A DNA stretch of 64,000 nucleotides, from the NCBI GenBank assembly GCA_937906455.1, contig CALCYT010000012.1:3979-67978 (forward strand), in the 5' to 3' direction. Within the stretch, counting starts at the first letter, position 1. Each line of letters starts with the position of its first letter. Both the position numbers and the translations under genes were made by a program. The DNA comes from an uncultured Bacteroidales bacterium (GTDB taxonomy: Bacteria > Bacteroidota > Bacteroidia > Bacteroidales > F082). Below are positions 33,120-42,419 of this stretch, piece after piece. The notes beneath the pieces were generated by a model that worked only from the letters and a program-made list of their open reading frames with translations, was not told where the DNA came from and did no database searches.

Positions 33120-33608
33120 ATGAACTACTTTGATAAGATTTCAAATAAAATCCTCGGTGGTTATAATCTTGCCGAGTGGCTTGATGAGTGCCGCAAGAGT
33201 GGCAAGAGAATCGTTTTCACCAACGGCTGCTTCGACATTTTGCATCGCGGCCATGTGGAATATCTCGCGAAGGCGGCGTCTTTCGGCGACGTGATGCTCG
33301 TGGGCTTGAACACTGACGCCTCGGTAAAACGTCTGAAAGGACCGTCGCGTCCCGTGAACGATGAATATGCCCGCGCCTTTGTGCTGGCAGGCCTCGAGTT
33401 TGTGAGTGCAGTGGTGCTTTTCGACGACGACACGCCGTATGACTTGATAAAAACAGTTCAGCCTGATGTCTTGGTCAAAGGCAGCGACTACAAGCCTGAA
33501 GACATCGTCGGCTACGACATCGTGACTGCCAAAGGCGGCAAGGTCGTCACCGTCGATTTAGTGGAGGGATATTCGACCACGGGAACCATTGAAAAGTTAA
33601 TCAGTTAA
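33120..33608 (+). CDS. rfaE2: D-glycero-beta-D-manno-heptose 1-phosphate adenylyltransferase
   Basis: 162 residues from ATG at 33120, the stand-alone adenylyltransferase half of HldE. The nucleotidyltransferase motif is FTNGCFDILHRGHVEYL; VGLNTDASVKRLKGPSRPVN, VLVKGSDYKPEDIVGYDIV and VEGYSTTGTIEKL follow as in the family. It makes ADP-heptose for lipopolysaccharide core. The stop codon (TAA at 33606) is formed inside an 8-bp repeat array, so the last residues (KLIS) are repeat-encoded. Confidence 0.93.
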   Translation: MNYFDKISNKILGGYNLAEWLDECRKSGKRIVFTNGCFDILHRGHVEYLAKAASFGDVMLVGLNTDASVKRLKGPSRPVNDEYARAFVLAGLEFVSAVVLFDDDTPYDLIKTVQPDVLVKGSDYKPEDIVGYDIVTAKGGKVVTVDLVEGYSTTGTIEKLIS

Positions 33609-33680
33609 TCAGTTAATCAGTTAGTCAGTTAAACTGAACAACTGAACAACTGAATAACTGAACAACTGACTAACTGACTT
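33596..33680. repeat. 8-bp inverted tandem repeat array between rfaE2 and the rRNA methyltransferase
   Basis: Three copies of GTTAATCA and one GTTAGTCA (33596-33627) are followed, after a short spacer, by six octamers of the ACTGAACA type (33633-33680), which are roughly the reverse complement. The array overlaps the 3' ends of both convergent genes. The transcript could fold into a long imperfect hairpin, so it may serve as a bidirectional terminator. Confidence 0.85.
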
Positions 33681-34863
33681 GTAAAACCAATCCTTTCAGA
33701 TAAGCTCCTTCAGGGTGATAAATGTTAATCGGGTGGTCTTCGGGCTGCGACAGCTGATACAAAATCCTCGTCTTTCTGCCTGTTTCGATGGCGGCAGCCA
33801 TCACGATGCTCTGGAACTGAGCTTTATCGACGGCTTGCGAGCAGCTGAAAGTGAACAGCAACCCGCCTGGTTTTATCTTCTTTATGGCCTCTTTATTGAT
33901 GAATTTGTAACCCTGCAGTCCGCGGTGCAGCGATTTGTGGTTTTTTGCGAACGCCGGCGGGTCGAGGATTATCATATCGAATTGATTCTCAGGCATGTTT
34001 TGAAGATAAATCTTGGCATCTTCCACTATGTTGGGGTTCATTTCCGTAGAGAAACTGTTCAGTTCGATGTTTTTGGCACATTGTTCGATGGCTTTCTTTG
34101 AGCTATCTACCGAAACCACTTGTTTTGCGTCACCTTGCAGCGCGGTGACGGAGAAGCCTCCGGTGTAGCAGAAAGTGTTCAAGACGACGCGGTCTTTGGC
34201 GAGACGGCGCACTAAATCACGATTGTTACGCTGGTCGAGGAAGAAACCTGTTTTCTGTCCTTCCTCCCAGTCAATCAAGAACTTAGAGTCGTTTTCAAGC
34301 ACGAAGTCATCGCTTTTTCCACCGAGGAGATAACCGTCGTCAACGGCGTCTTTGCCCATGCGTTGCATTGCCTCGGAGCTTTTGTTGTAGATAGCCTCGA
34401 TTTTCAGTTCGGGAATAGCTTCAAGGGCGAGTGCTATAGACTTGATATTCAGTGCCATGCCTTCTGTCTGCGCCTGTATCACGGCTGTTTTTCCATAAAT
34501 GTCGATAATCAGGCCGGGGAGGTTGTCACCTTCGGAATGCACAAGTCGAAAGCAGTTAGTATGTTGATTATCAATAAATCCGAGAGCCTTGCGAGTCTCG
34601 AAGGCGGCATTCAGCCGCTGCTGCCAGAACATCGCCCCGATTTTGGTGTTCTCGAACGACAAGAGTTTCACCGCGATGTTGCCGGCCTCGCAGAAACCGG
34701 TGCCGATGACTTCATCGTGGGAGTTTGTAACTGTCACAATATCACCGGCTTGCAGATTGGGGGCAGCTGATGCTATGGCACCTGAGAAAATCCAGGGATG
34801 AAAACGCTTCACGGCATCGTCTTTGCCTTCACGAAGTTTGATAACAGGATATAATGGATTCAT
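33670..34863 (-). CDS. rlmI: Class I SAM-dependent rRNA methyltransferase (RlmI-like)
   Basis: 397 residues from ATG at 34863 (a TTG two codons upstream is also open). An N-terminal PUA domain (FHPWIFSGAIASAAPNLQAG, VIGTGFCEAGNIAVKLL) precedes a Rossmann methyltransferase with FFLDQRNNRDLVRRLAKDR, LNTFCYTGGFSVTALQG, VVSVDSSKKAIEQCAKNIEL and DMIILDPPAFAKN. This is the RlmI/RlmK type that makes m5C in 23S rRNA; the exact site is inferred from the family. Its last codons (QVS, stop) lie in the octamer array. The Ig-like lipoprotein gene is directly upstream. Confidence 0.9.
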   Translation of the reverse strand: MNPLYPVIKLREGKDDAVKRFHPWIFSGAIASAAPNLQAGDIVTVTNSHDEVIGTGFCEAGNIAVKLLSFENTKIGAMFWQQRLNAAFETRKALGFIDNQHTNCFRLVHSEGDNLPGLIIDIYGKTAVIQAQTEGMALNIKSIALALEAIPELKIEAIYNKSSEAMQRMGKDAVDDGYLLGGKSDDFVLENDSKFLIDWEEGQKTGFFLDQRNNRDLVRRLAKDRVVLNTFCYTGGFSVTALQGDAKQVVSVDSSKKAIEQCAKNIELNSFSTEMNPNIVEDAKIYLQNMPENQFDMIILDPPAFAKNHKSLHRGLQGYKFINKEAIKKIKPGGLLFTFSCSQAVDKAQFQSIVMAAAIETGRKTRILYQLSQPEDHPINIYHPEGAYLKGLVLQVS

Positions 34864-34869
34864 TTTCAA

Positions 34870-36636
34870 TTAGTTTTCTATTTTCCAAGGCTCGTCGAGG
34901 TCGATGTCCCAGTTGGCGCGCACCTCAAGCGTTCCATTGTAAAACACTATTTTCTCGGGTTGCAGCTTTTGGGAGAAATTGCCGGGGCTCCACACGCCGT
35001 TAGCGTCAAGGTCGAGTGTGGCCTTGAGCTTGTATTTGCCGGGGTCGAGATACTCAAAAGCGAGCTCTTGAGTTTGTGTAATAATCTGTTTGTCAATGGC
35101 TTTGCCTTTCTCGTCAGAAAGTTCGACTATGGCTTGAGGCACATTGTCGGGCAGCTCTATGGTGACATAGATATTTCCCACCGCAGACTCTTCCTGTATC
35201 TGGAAACTCAGTTTGACGACATCGTTTTTGATGTTGCGGAAGCCTATAAAAGTGGAGTCGGGGATGATGATTTGACATTTTGCTGAAGGCTCGAAACTTT
35301 TCTCAACCTTGTATCTGAAACCATATTCATCAGCTTTTGTGAGCTGTATGTCGTTGATAATCGTGTCTTTATCTATTATAAAAAGCGTCGTGTCGTGCCA
35401 ATTCAGCGATGCGACAGGCTCGTTGAAAGTGAGTATCAGGGGTTGTTCCGGCTTTAGTTTGCCGCTTTTGATGTTGCTGCTTACCGTGAGACGTTTCTCT
35501 TTTGTCTCCTCCTGACGACGTTTTCTTTTTGAGACCGATTCGCGTGGTTTTAGACTGTAATGTGTTGTGTCACATATATTTACGCCATCGTTGACGCTAA
35601 TCCACAGGCTGTCTTTGCCGGGTGTGAAATACCATAAAACGGTGTCTTTTCTTGCTGAATACACAGGCAAAATATTGAAGGTGTCGGGAAGCTCTTCTAA
35701 GGTTGTAATGCTCACGTTATCAGCCGGATAGCGGAATATAAAACGAAGCAGGCCTTCTTCGACAAGCTCTTTTTTGAATAGTTTCTGCACAGAATCCTCT
35801 TGGACGAAAGCAAACAGCTCATAATTTGGATAAGTGGGTTTCTGTATCTCAATGACCGAGTCGTTGCTTGAAAGAGAATCTTTCTCCACATCTGCAATAG
35901 TGTCGTTTTTTTTGCTTTTAACTAATTTATTATCAATAAAATACGGTTTGACCAAATCGGAATGAAAGGCGATTTCCTCGTTTGGCAGGTCGTAAATAAG
36001 GTTGGAGTTGTTGTCTTTCAGGGCGAAGATGAGATATTCTTTGTCGGCGAGTCCCGAGAAGTGGAAGTCACCTTTTTTGTCGGTAGTCGTGATATAGTCC
36101 GGCTTTACGTAGTATGGCAGCGAATCGATGGGAAGTGTGTCGTTTTCATCGGCATACAAGCTCACGAAAACGCCTTCCATAGGCGATAAGGCAGAGGCGG
36201 AGATCACCTTGCCGTTTAGCGAAAGCGAGTCGATGTTGTCGCCAGTCGAGAAATTGAAGGTGTAGCCGCTGAACACATTACCTTCATGCAGGTCTTTGAT
36301 GGCGTCGCCAAAATAGATAGAGTAGGTGGTGTTGCTTTTCAAAGGCTCTTCGAATCTGATAATCACCGACTTGCCACTTGTTCTGAACGTCGGTTTCTTG
36401 TTCATTGGAGGTGAAATCAGCACGGTGTTCGACGGGTTGTTGAGCGTCACAAACTCATCGAAAGTGATGTGAATCGACTTGCCGGTGAAGTTTTTGGCGT
36501 TGTATTCCGGAGAAGTGCCGACTACAACAGGCGGCTTGTCGTCTTTCGGACCGCCAGTGGGCGTTACTATATTGGCACATCCTGCCAACAACACCGCCAT
36601 GACTAAAAACACAATATGTCTTACGTATTTTTTCAT
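34870..36636 (-). CDS. Lipoprotein with N-terminal Ig-like (SbsA-type) domain
   Basis: 588 residues from ATG at 36636 (signal MKKYVRHIVFLVMAVLLAGC, lipobox cysteine C20). The mature start NIVTPTGGPKDDKPPVVVGT and the block KSIHITFDEFVTLNNPSNTV define a conserved Bacteroidetes Ig-like family. The middle is beta-rich with carboxypeptidase-regulatory-like segments (LNGKVISASALSPMEGVFVS). It is probably outer-membrane or periplasmic; function is unknown. The -7 element is only 4 nt from this ATG, so the transcript may be leaderless. The gene is directly followed by the rRNA methyltransferase. Confidence 0.85.
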   Translation of the reverse strand: MKKYVRHIVFLVMAVLLAGCANIVTPTGGPKDDKPPVVVGTSPEYNAKNFTGKSIHITFDEFVTLNNPSNTVLISPPMNKKPTFRTSGKSVIIRFEEPLKSNTTYSIYFGDAIKDLHEGNVFSGYTFNFSTGDNIDSLSLNGKVISASALSPMEGVFVSLYADENDTLPIDSLPYYVKPDYITTTDKKGDFHFSGLADKEYLIFALKDNNSNLIYDLPNEEIAFHSDLVKPYFIDNKLVKSKKNDTIADVEKDSLSSNDSVIEIQKPTYPNYELFAFVQEDSVQKLFKKELVEEGLLRFIFRYPADNVSITTLEELPDTFNILPVYSARKDTVLWYFTPGKDSLWISVNDGVNICDTTHYSLKPRESVSKRKRRQEETKEKRLTVSSNIKSGKLKPEQPLILTFNEPVASLNWHDTTLFIIDKDTIINDIQLTKADEYGFRYKVEKSFEPSAKCQIIIPDSTFIGFRNIKNDVVKLSFQIQEESAVGNIYVTIELPDNVPQAIVELSDEKGKAIDKQIITQTQELAFEYLDPGKYKLKATLDLDANGVWSPGNFSQKLQPEKIVFYNGTLEVRANWDIDLDEPWKIEN

Positions 36637-36640
36637 GATG

Positions 36641-36648
36641 CAAAAATA
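36641..36648 (-). promoter_or_regulatory. -7 promoter element of the Ig-like lipoprotein gene
   Basis: TATTTTTG on the minus strand with only CATC between it and the ATG at 36636. Transcription would start at or next to the start codon. Confidence 0.45.
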
Positions 36649-36684
36649 ATAAAAATTCACAATTACTCATATTTGAAAAATTAG

Positions 36685-36692
36685 TATCTTTG
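36685..36692 (+). promoter_or_regulatory. -7 promoter element of the beta-helix gene
   Basis: TATCTTTG, 25 nt before the ATG at 36718; divergent with the element at 36641. Confidence 0.45.
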
Positions 36693-36717
36693 ACACATTA
36701 TTATTAATAGGTGTAAA

Positions 36718-38319
36718 ATGAAAAACTATTTGGCTATTTTTCTGGTTTTTTGTGCTTTTTCAATGAATGCGCAAAGTTTGCAAGTATCTGGTAATCAGAG
36801 TGGTATATGGGATGGAGAGGTTCATGTCATCGATAATGTGACCATTCCTGACGGTGAGACGCTGACAATCAGCGCGGGGACTTCTGTCATATCTGACGGG
36901 TATTTTGAAATTCTTGTTCTTGGAGATTTGTATGCCTTGGGTGAAGAAAACTCCCGGATTTCGTTCACTGTCGCCGACACTACAGGCTATTCCGACTATG
37001 AAAATGCCGAGGCCGGCGCATGGCGGGGCATCACATTTTCAAAGCCCGGCAAGGTACAACTTGAATATTGCGATTTCTCGTATGGAAAAACGCAGTTGGA
37101 TGGCGACGGCGGCGCGATGCGTTTCAGATATGCCGCCGACGTGGAGATTTCACACTGCACTTTCCATCACAACACTATGCGGCGGAAAGGCGGTGCCATA
37201 TATGCGGAAAACTCTGTTTTGGACATCCACGACAGCGAGGTTCACGATAATTTTGGCGCGGGTTTTCAGGGCACGTACTGCTGGGGTGCCGGTTTTCAGT
37301 TCCTTAAGTGCGACATCACTATGAGCAACATGGTGTTCCATGACAATGAATGTGGGGCGGCTTACGGCGGCGGCATGAATATCGACAGCTGTAACTTAGT
37401 GCTCGACAAGGCGGTGTTTTACAATAATTACGCTACAAACGCAGGCGGTCTCGGCATACAGCGCTGTAAAGGATACACCGTGAAGGTGTCGAACATGCTC
37501 GCATATAACAATACAGTCATACATTACGGCGGCGGTCTCGCAATGGCGACATCCGACCCGGAGCTTAACAATCTCACCATAGTGAACAACTATTGCGGAG
37601 GTGGCGGCGGTGCCGGAATGCAGACGGCCTTCGATGCGGCTCCTACGCTTAACAACTGTATCTTCTGGGGAAACCATGCACTCGCAATCCATAATGAAAA
37701 AGACACCGTGGAGTATTACAACGGCTCACAGATATGGCTCTGGGGCAGCGACTGCGCTCCGGTTTTCAACAACGGCGATGTGCAGTACGGACTCGACTCA
37801 ATATTCGGAAGGGAATACATGACAGAGGAACAGTATAACAACATGATAGACGCCGACCCTTTGTTTGTCGATGCCGAAAACCATGATTATCAATTACTTG
37901 AAGATAGTCCGTGTGTCAATACAGGAACAGAAGACATAACGGGACTATTCATTCCGGACACAGATTTGGCGGGTAATCCGCGCATTGGCGGCGGCAGAAT
38001 CGACATGGGATGCTACGAAAAGACGTTTGCCGGCACCGATGAGACGGATTCAAACGACATAAGCTTGTCGGTTTATCCTAATCCGTTGAGTGACAATGCC
38101 TTTTGTGTGGTTCGGTTGAGTGAGAGAAGCGAGGTGACTTTAAGGCTCCTTTCCCTTGACGGAAAAGAGGTTTATAGCGAAAATGTCGGCACCTTGGATG
38201 CCGGAGAACAACACATTCCGCTTGACGGGATGATGAAAAACATTGGAAAAACAAATAAAATATATTTGTTAATCATTGATAATCAACAAAATAGAAATTG
38301 TAAAAAGATTTTGTATTAA
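36718..38319 (+). CDS. Secreted parallel beta-helix protein with T9SS sorting domain
   Basis: 533 residues. The signal peptide is MKNYLAIFLVFCAFSMNAQ. Residues about 80-330 are right-handed beta-helix rungs with asparagine and glycine ladders: GDGGAMRFRYAADVEISHCT, RKGGAIYAENSVLDIHDSEV, AYGGGMNIDSCNLVLDKAVF and HYGGGLAMATSDPELNNLTI. RIGGGRIDMGCYE closes the helix as in choice-of-anchor Q proteins. The T9SS type A domain starts LSVYPNPLSDN near residue 452. It is exported and probably surface-bound; the fold suits polysaccharide binding or an adhesin, but no catalytic site is evident. Confidence 0.85.
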   Translation: MKNYLAIFLVFCAFSMNAQSLQVSGNQSGIWDGEVHVIDNVTIPDGETLTISAGTSVISDGYFEILVLGDLYALGEENSRISFTVADTTGYSDYENAEAGAWRGITFSKPGKVQLEYCDFSYGKTQLDGDGGAMRFRYAADVEISHCTFHHNTMRRKGGAIYAENSVLDIHDSEVHDNFGAGFQGTYCWGAGFQFLKCDITMSNMVFHDNECGAAYGGGMNIDSCNLVLDKAVFYNNYATNAGGLGIQRCKGYTVKVSNMLAYNNTVIHYGGGLAMATSDPELNNLTIVNNYCGGGGGAGMQTAFDAAPTLNNCIFWGNHALAIHNEKDTVEYYNGSQIWLWGSDCAPVFNNGDVQYGLDSIFGREYMTEEQYNNMIDADPLFVDAENHDYQLLEDSPCVNTGTEDITGLFIPDTDLAGNPRIGGGRIDMGCYEKTFAGTDETDSNDISLSVYPNPLSDNAFCVVRLSERSEVTLRLLSLDGKEVYSENVGTLDAGEQHIPLDGMMKNIGKTNKIYLLIIDNQQNRNCKKILY

Positions 38320-38390
38320 GAGATTTCCCAACCGTATGGCTGTCGTTTTACCGACTGATAAAAAAGGAAATCAGCATAAGAATTGAAAAT

Positions 38391-40853
38391 ATGAATCAGT
38401 TTTTGGAAAACAACAAGAAAAGTCTATGGATAGTGCTTTGCATCGTGGCATTCGCGCTCATCACATTAGTGTATTTCTCGCCGATAATGCAGGGCAAACG
38501 CATCAAGCAGCACGACATAGAGATGTACAAGGGCATGTCGAAGGAGATTGTCGATTTCAAAGCGCAGACGGGCGAGCAGAGTCTCTGGACCAACTCAATG
38601 TTCGGGGGCATGCCGGCATGGAATATCGGCGTGCCGCAGGATAGCAACCTCTTTACATTCGTACACAAAGTCTTGGCGGTGGGCTTCCCGCATCCTATAG
38701 GCGCCGTGTTTATCAGCATGTTGGGCTTTTTCATCTTGCTTTTGGTGCTCGATTGCAAGATTTGGGTGAGTTTCATCGGGGCGTTGGCATACGGTTTCAC
38801 TTCGTATCTGTTTATCGTGATAGGAGCCGGACATAACTCAAAAGCTGTCGCGATGGCATATATGGCCCCGGTCATCGCAGGTATCTTGTTGACTTACAAA
38901 GGGAAATATCTGTGGGGAGGCATTTTGACGGCAATTGCGTTGGCTCTTGAGATAAGAGCGGGACATCTTCAGATAACGTATTATCTGCTGCTCATCGTGG
39001 TGTGCATCATCATTGCCGAGATAGTTGAGATGATAAGAGAAAAAAGGTATGCTCATTTTCTGAAAGCAAGCGGCATCCTTGTCGGCGTTGCAATAATCGC
39101 CATATTGACTTGTACCACAACGCTTTACGCGAATTATGAGTTCGGCAAGGAGACCATGCGCGGCAAACCTGTCTTGAAGGCTGATGTCGCAAACCAGACG
39201 AAAGGTCTCGACAGAGACTACGTCACGCAATGGAGCTACGGCATAGGGGAGACGTGGAGTCTGATGATTCCCAACGTGAAAGGCGGCGCGTCGGCTTACA
39301 TCGGAAACGACAATCCGGCTTTGGACAAATGCTCTGACAGGCGTTTCCGTTCCACCATAGCGCAGCAGAACGCCTACTGGGGCGACCAGCCCGGCACCAG
39401 CGGACCGGTGTATGTGGGGGCTATAGTATGTTTCCTCTTTGTTTTGGGACTTTTCATCGTGAAAGGGAAATATAAATGGGTGCTTCTCGCCGCCACGGTG
39501 CTGTCGATTTTGCTTAGCTGGGGCAAGAATTTCATGGGCTTCACCGATTTCTTCCTCGACTACGTCCCGGGGTACAACAAATTCCGCGCCGTCTCGATGA
39601 CGTTAGTCATCGCGGAGGTATGTATGCCTTTGCTCGCATTCCTCGCCTTAGCAGAGATTTTCAAAAACCCGGAGACGCTGAGGCAAAACATGAAATATCT
39701 GTATATCTCGTTTGGACTCACGGGCGGGATATGCCTGCTGTTTTACGTCATGCCACAGGCGTTTTTCAGCTTTTTAAGTCAGGCGGAAGCATTGCAGTTC
39801 AAACAGTTACAAGCAGGACAGGACGGCTCTGTATATCTCACGTTTGCCAAAGAACTTGAGAACGTGCGTGTCGCTATCTTCCGCGCCGACGCCATCAGAA
39901 GCTTCTTCTTTATTATGGTGGCTGCGGCTCTTATGTTCTTGAGTGTCAAAGGGAAACTCAAGGCAAATTATATGTTTGCGGGATTGGCGCTACTGGTGGT
40001 GTTGGATATGTTCACCATCGACAAACGTTATCTCAACAACGACAATTTCATTGACAAACGCAAAGCCGACAAGCCTTTTGCTCTGAGCGACATCGACAAG
40101 CAGATTTTACGTGACCAAACCCTTGATTATCGTGTGATTAACCTTACGTTGAGCACTTTCAACGACGCAAGCACATCGTATTTCCATAAGTCGGTGGGAG
40201 GCTATAGCGGTGCCAAACTGCGTCGTTATCAAGATGTTATAGACCATTATCTGACAAAACAAAATGCAAATTACTGGAAAGTGCTTAACATGTTGAATAC
40301 TAAATATGTGATTTACCAGCGTGACAACGCGCCGAAAGTGTCGTTCAATCCCGACGCTTTCGGTAATGCATGGATTGTCTCCGGCATAAAATGGGTTGCG
40401 ACGCCAAATGAGGAGATTGACGCCATCGCCGACGCTGATGTTAAAAATGTAGCTGTTGTGAACGATGAGTTTAAGAATGTCGCAGGCGATTTTAACGCAT
40501 CACCTGCCGAAGGCACCATCCAACTCGTTGATTATAAGCCAAATGAGTTGAAATACACATTCGATTCATCGAAAGACGAGCTTGTGGTGTTTTCCGAAAT
40601 ATGGACAAAGAAAGGCTGGACGATGTGGGTTGACAATGACGAAAGCCCCTTGTTGCGTGCCGACTACATTCTGCGTGCCGCAGTCATTCCGGCTGGTCAG
40701 CATGAGATTGTAATGCGTTATGAGCCAAGCATTTGGCGTATTGGAAACATCATACAGCTGGTATCATCATTCCTGATTTTGGCCGGTCTTGCGACAGTGG
40801 TATATTCATGGTTAAAACAGCGTAAAGACACGTTGAATCGAATCTCCGAATAA
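38391..40853 (+). CDS. YfhO family membrane protein
   Basis: 820 residues with about a dozen hydrophobic segments in the first 560 and a soluble C-terminal region ending in one more segment (IIQLVSSFLILAGLATVVYS). The start NNKKSLWIVLCIVAFALITL and the loop FGGMPAWNIGVPQDSNLFTF are typical of Bacteroidetes YfhO-like proteins, which resemble GT-C glycosyltransferases. A role in transferring sugars to a surface polymer is inferred, and the downstream glycosyltransferase gene, 1 bp away, agrees with it. Substrate is unknown. Confidence 0.85.
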   Translation: MNQFLENNKKSLWIVLCIVAFALITLVYFSPIMQGKRIKQHDIEMYKGMSKEIVDFKAQTGEQSLWTNSMFGGMPAWNIGVPQDSNLFTFVHKVLAVGFPHPIGAVFISMLGFFILLLVLDCKIWVSFIGALAYGFTSYLFIVIGAGHNSKAVAMAYMAPVIAGILLTYKGKYLWGGILTAIALALEIRAGHLQITYYLLLIVVCIIIAEIVEMIREKRYAHFLKASGILVGVAIIAILTCTTTLYANYEFGKETMRGKPVLKADVANQTKGLDRDYVTQWSYGIGETWSLMIPNVKGGASAYIGNDNPALDKCSDRRFRSTIAQQNAYWGDQPGTSGPVYVGAIVCFLFVLGLFIVKGKYKWVLLAATVLSILLSWGKNFMGFTDFFLDYVPGYNKFRAVSMTLVIAEVCMPLLAFLALAEIFKNPETLRQNMKYLYISFGLTGGICLLFYVMPQAFFSFLSQAEALQFKQLQAGQDGSVYLTFAKELENVRVAIFRADAIRSFFFIMVAAALMFLSVKGKLKANYMFAGLALLVVLDMFTIDKRYLNNDNFIDKRKADKPFALSDIDKQILRDQTLDYRVINLTLSTFNDASTSYFHKSVGGYSGAKLRRYQDVIDHYLTKQNANYWKVLNMLNTKYVIYQRDNAPKVSFNPDAFGNAWIVSGIKWVATPNEEIDAIADADVKNVAVVNDEFKNVAGDFNASPAEGTIQLVDYKPNELKYTFDSSKDELVVFSEIWTKKGWTMWVDNDESPLLRADYILRAAVIPAGQHEIVMRYEPSIWRIGNIIQLVSSFLILAGLATVVYSWLKQRKDTLNRISE

Positions 40854-40854
40854 T

Positions 40855-42186
40855 ATGATGAGGCGCGTTCTGGTAATCACATATTATTGGCCACCGTCGG
40901 GAGGCTCCGGCGTTCAGCGATGGCTGAAGATGTCGAAGTATCTGCCTGAAAACGGCTGGCAACCGGTGATTTACACCGCCGATGAGGCTGAATATCCTGT
41001 GGAAGACGCATCGTTGGAAAAGGATATCGCTCCTGAGACGGAGGTCATCAGACGACCGATTGTGGAGCCTTATACCTTTTATAAAAAGTTCCTCGGCATC
41101 AAGAAAGGAGAGAAAGTGAAGGCGGGATTCATCAACGAGGGCGCGAGAAAAACAGGATGGAAAGAGAACCTAAGTGTTTGGCTGCGAGGCAATTTGTTTA
41201 TCCCTGACGCTCGCTGCTGGTGGATAAGACCATCGGTAAAGTATTTAGCTGAATATTTGAAAGAACATCCTGTTGATGCGATGATTTCGACGGGTCCGCC
41301 GCATTCTATGCATCTGATAGCCAAGGCGTTGCATAAAAAATTCAATATTCCGTGGGTCGCCGATTTCCGTGATCCGTGGACCGACATAGATTTTTATAAA
41401 GACCTTAAACTGACGAGATGGGCCGATAAAAAACATCATCGTCTTGAACATCAGGTGCTTACAGAGGCTACAAAGGTCGTCACGGTGGGATGGGACTGTG
41501 CCAGAGGTCTTGAAAATCATGGTGCAAAAGATGTCGCTGTGATAACCAATGGTTATGATGATTCGGAGATAATCGATGTAGAGGTGGGTGAAAATCCGTC
41601 TTTCACAATGTCGCACATCGGAATCATAGGCGAAAACCGTAACCCTGAAATGTTTTGGCAGGCAATCTCAGAATTGCTAAATAACGATAACGTACATGAA
41701 AACACTGTTGAGACGAGACAAATCGCGTCTCAATTACGTATTCGTTTGATTGGTCAGATCGATAATTCCGTTCTCGACTCAATAAAACGAAACAATATCG
41801 AAAAATATGTAGAGATATTTCCGTATATTCCTCATAATCAGGTGATTGAAGAACAGCAGAAGTCGAATGTGTTATTGTTGTTTGTCAACAACACCCCTAA
41901 TGCGAAAGGAATTTTGACCGGAAAATTATTCGAATACATGGCAAGTGGTCGCCCGATTTTGAGTATCGGACCTGAAGACGGTGATTCGTCAAGGATTTTA
42001 AACGAGACGCAGACAGGCATCACAGTTGATTTCCACGATAAAGAAAAAATGAAAGAAATAATTTTGGATTTTTATAAAAAACATCAAGAAAATCAATCGA
42101 TTACTGGACATAATGAGCTTGTGAAAAAGTATTCGAGAAGAAATTTGACGAAGGAATTTGTGAAAATATTGAACGGGATAATATGA
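40855..42186 (+). CDS. Glycosyltransferase family 4 protein
   Basis: 443 residues with GT-B layout. The N-terminal domain opens RRVLVITYYWPPSGGSGVQR; ISTGPPHSMHLIAKALHKKF and WVADFRDPWTDI follow. The C-terminal donor-binding domain includes GIIGENRNPEMFWQAI and KGILTGKLFEYMASGRPILS. This form is common in Bacteroidetes surface-glycan loci. The start lies 1 bp after the YfhO gene, and the stop overlaps (ATGA) the start of a broken glycosyltransferase copy, so the intact ancestor of that copy was in the same operon. Donor and acceptor are unknown. Confidence 0.88.
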   Translation: MMRRVLVITYYWPPSGGSGVQRWLKMSKYLPENGWQPVIYTADEAEYPVEDASLEKDIAPETEVIRRPIVEPYTFYKKFLGIKKGEKVKAGFINEGARKTGWKENLSVWLRGNLFIPDARCWWIRPSVKYLAEYLKEHPVDAMISTGPPHSMHLIAKALHKKFNIPWVADFRDPWTDIDFYKDLKLTRWADKKHHRLEHQVLTEATKVVTVGWDCARGLENHGAKDVAVITNGYDDSEIIDVEVGENPSFTMSHIGIIGENRNPEMFWQAISELLNNDNVHENTVETRQIASQLRIRLIGQIDNSVLDSIKRNNIEKYVEIFPYIPHNQVIEEQQKSNVLLLFVNNTPNAKGILTGKLFEYMASGRPILSIGPEDGDSSRILNETQTGITVDFHDKEKMKEIILDFYKKHQENQSITGHNELVKKYSRRNLTKEFVKILNGII

Positions 42187-42419
42187 AAGTATTCGTGATA
42201 GCGAGAGGAATGCCTACGGAAACATATCCGCTAAATGGCATATTCGAGTTTGATCAGGCTAAGGCATGAGCAAAGGCCGGAAACGATGTCGCTATGCTTG
42301 TAATTGATTTTCGCTCAAGGAGTTATAAAAGAAAATACGGCTATTTTTCATACGAGAAAGAGGGAGTAATGATATTTGAGCTGTCGCTGCCATTAGGTGT
42401 TTGCCGACGCGCACTGCCA
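42183..42419 (+). pseudogene. Broken GT4 glycosyltransferase, N-terminal remnant
   Basis: The frame starts MKVFVIARGMPTETYPLNGI, continues FEFDQAKA, hits TGA at 42267-42269 and goes on KAGNDVAMLVIDFRSRSYKR to PLGVCRRALP at 42419. It closely parallels the first 80 residues of the intact glycosyltransferase at 42543-43655 (MKIAVISRGVPSKEHPLYGI, then PLNVYRRAIP). The remaining 290 residues are missing. Its ATG overlaps the stop of the upstream glycosyltransferase. It is therefore a diverged paralogue disabled by a stop codon and by loss of its 3' part. Confidence 0.85.
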
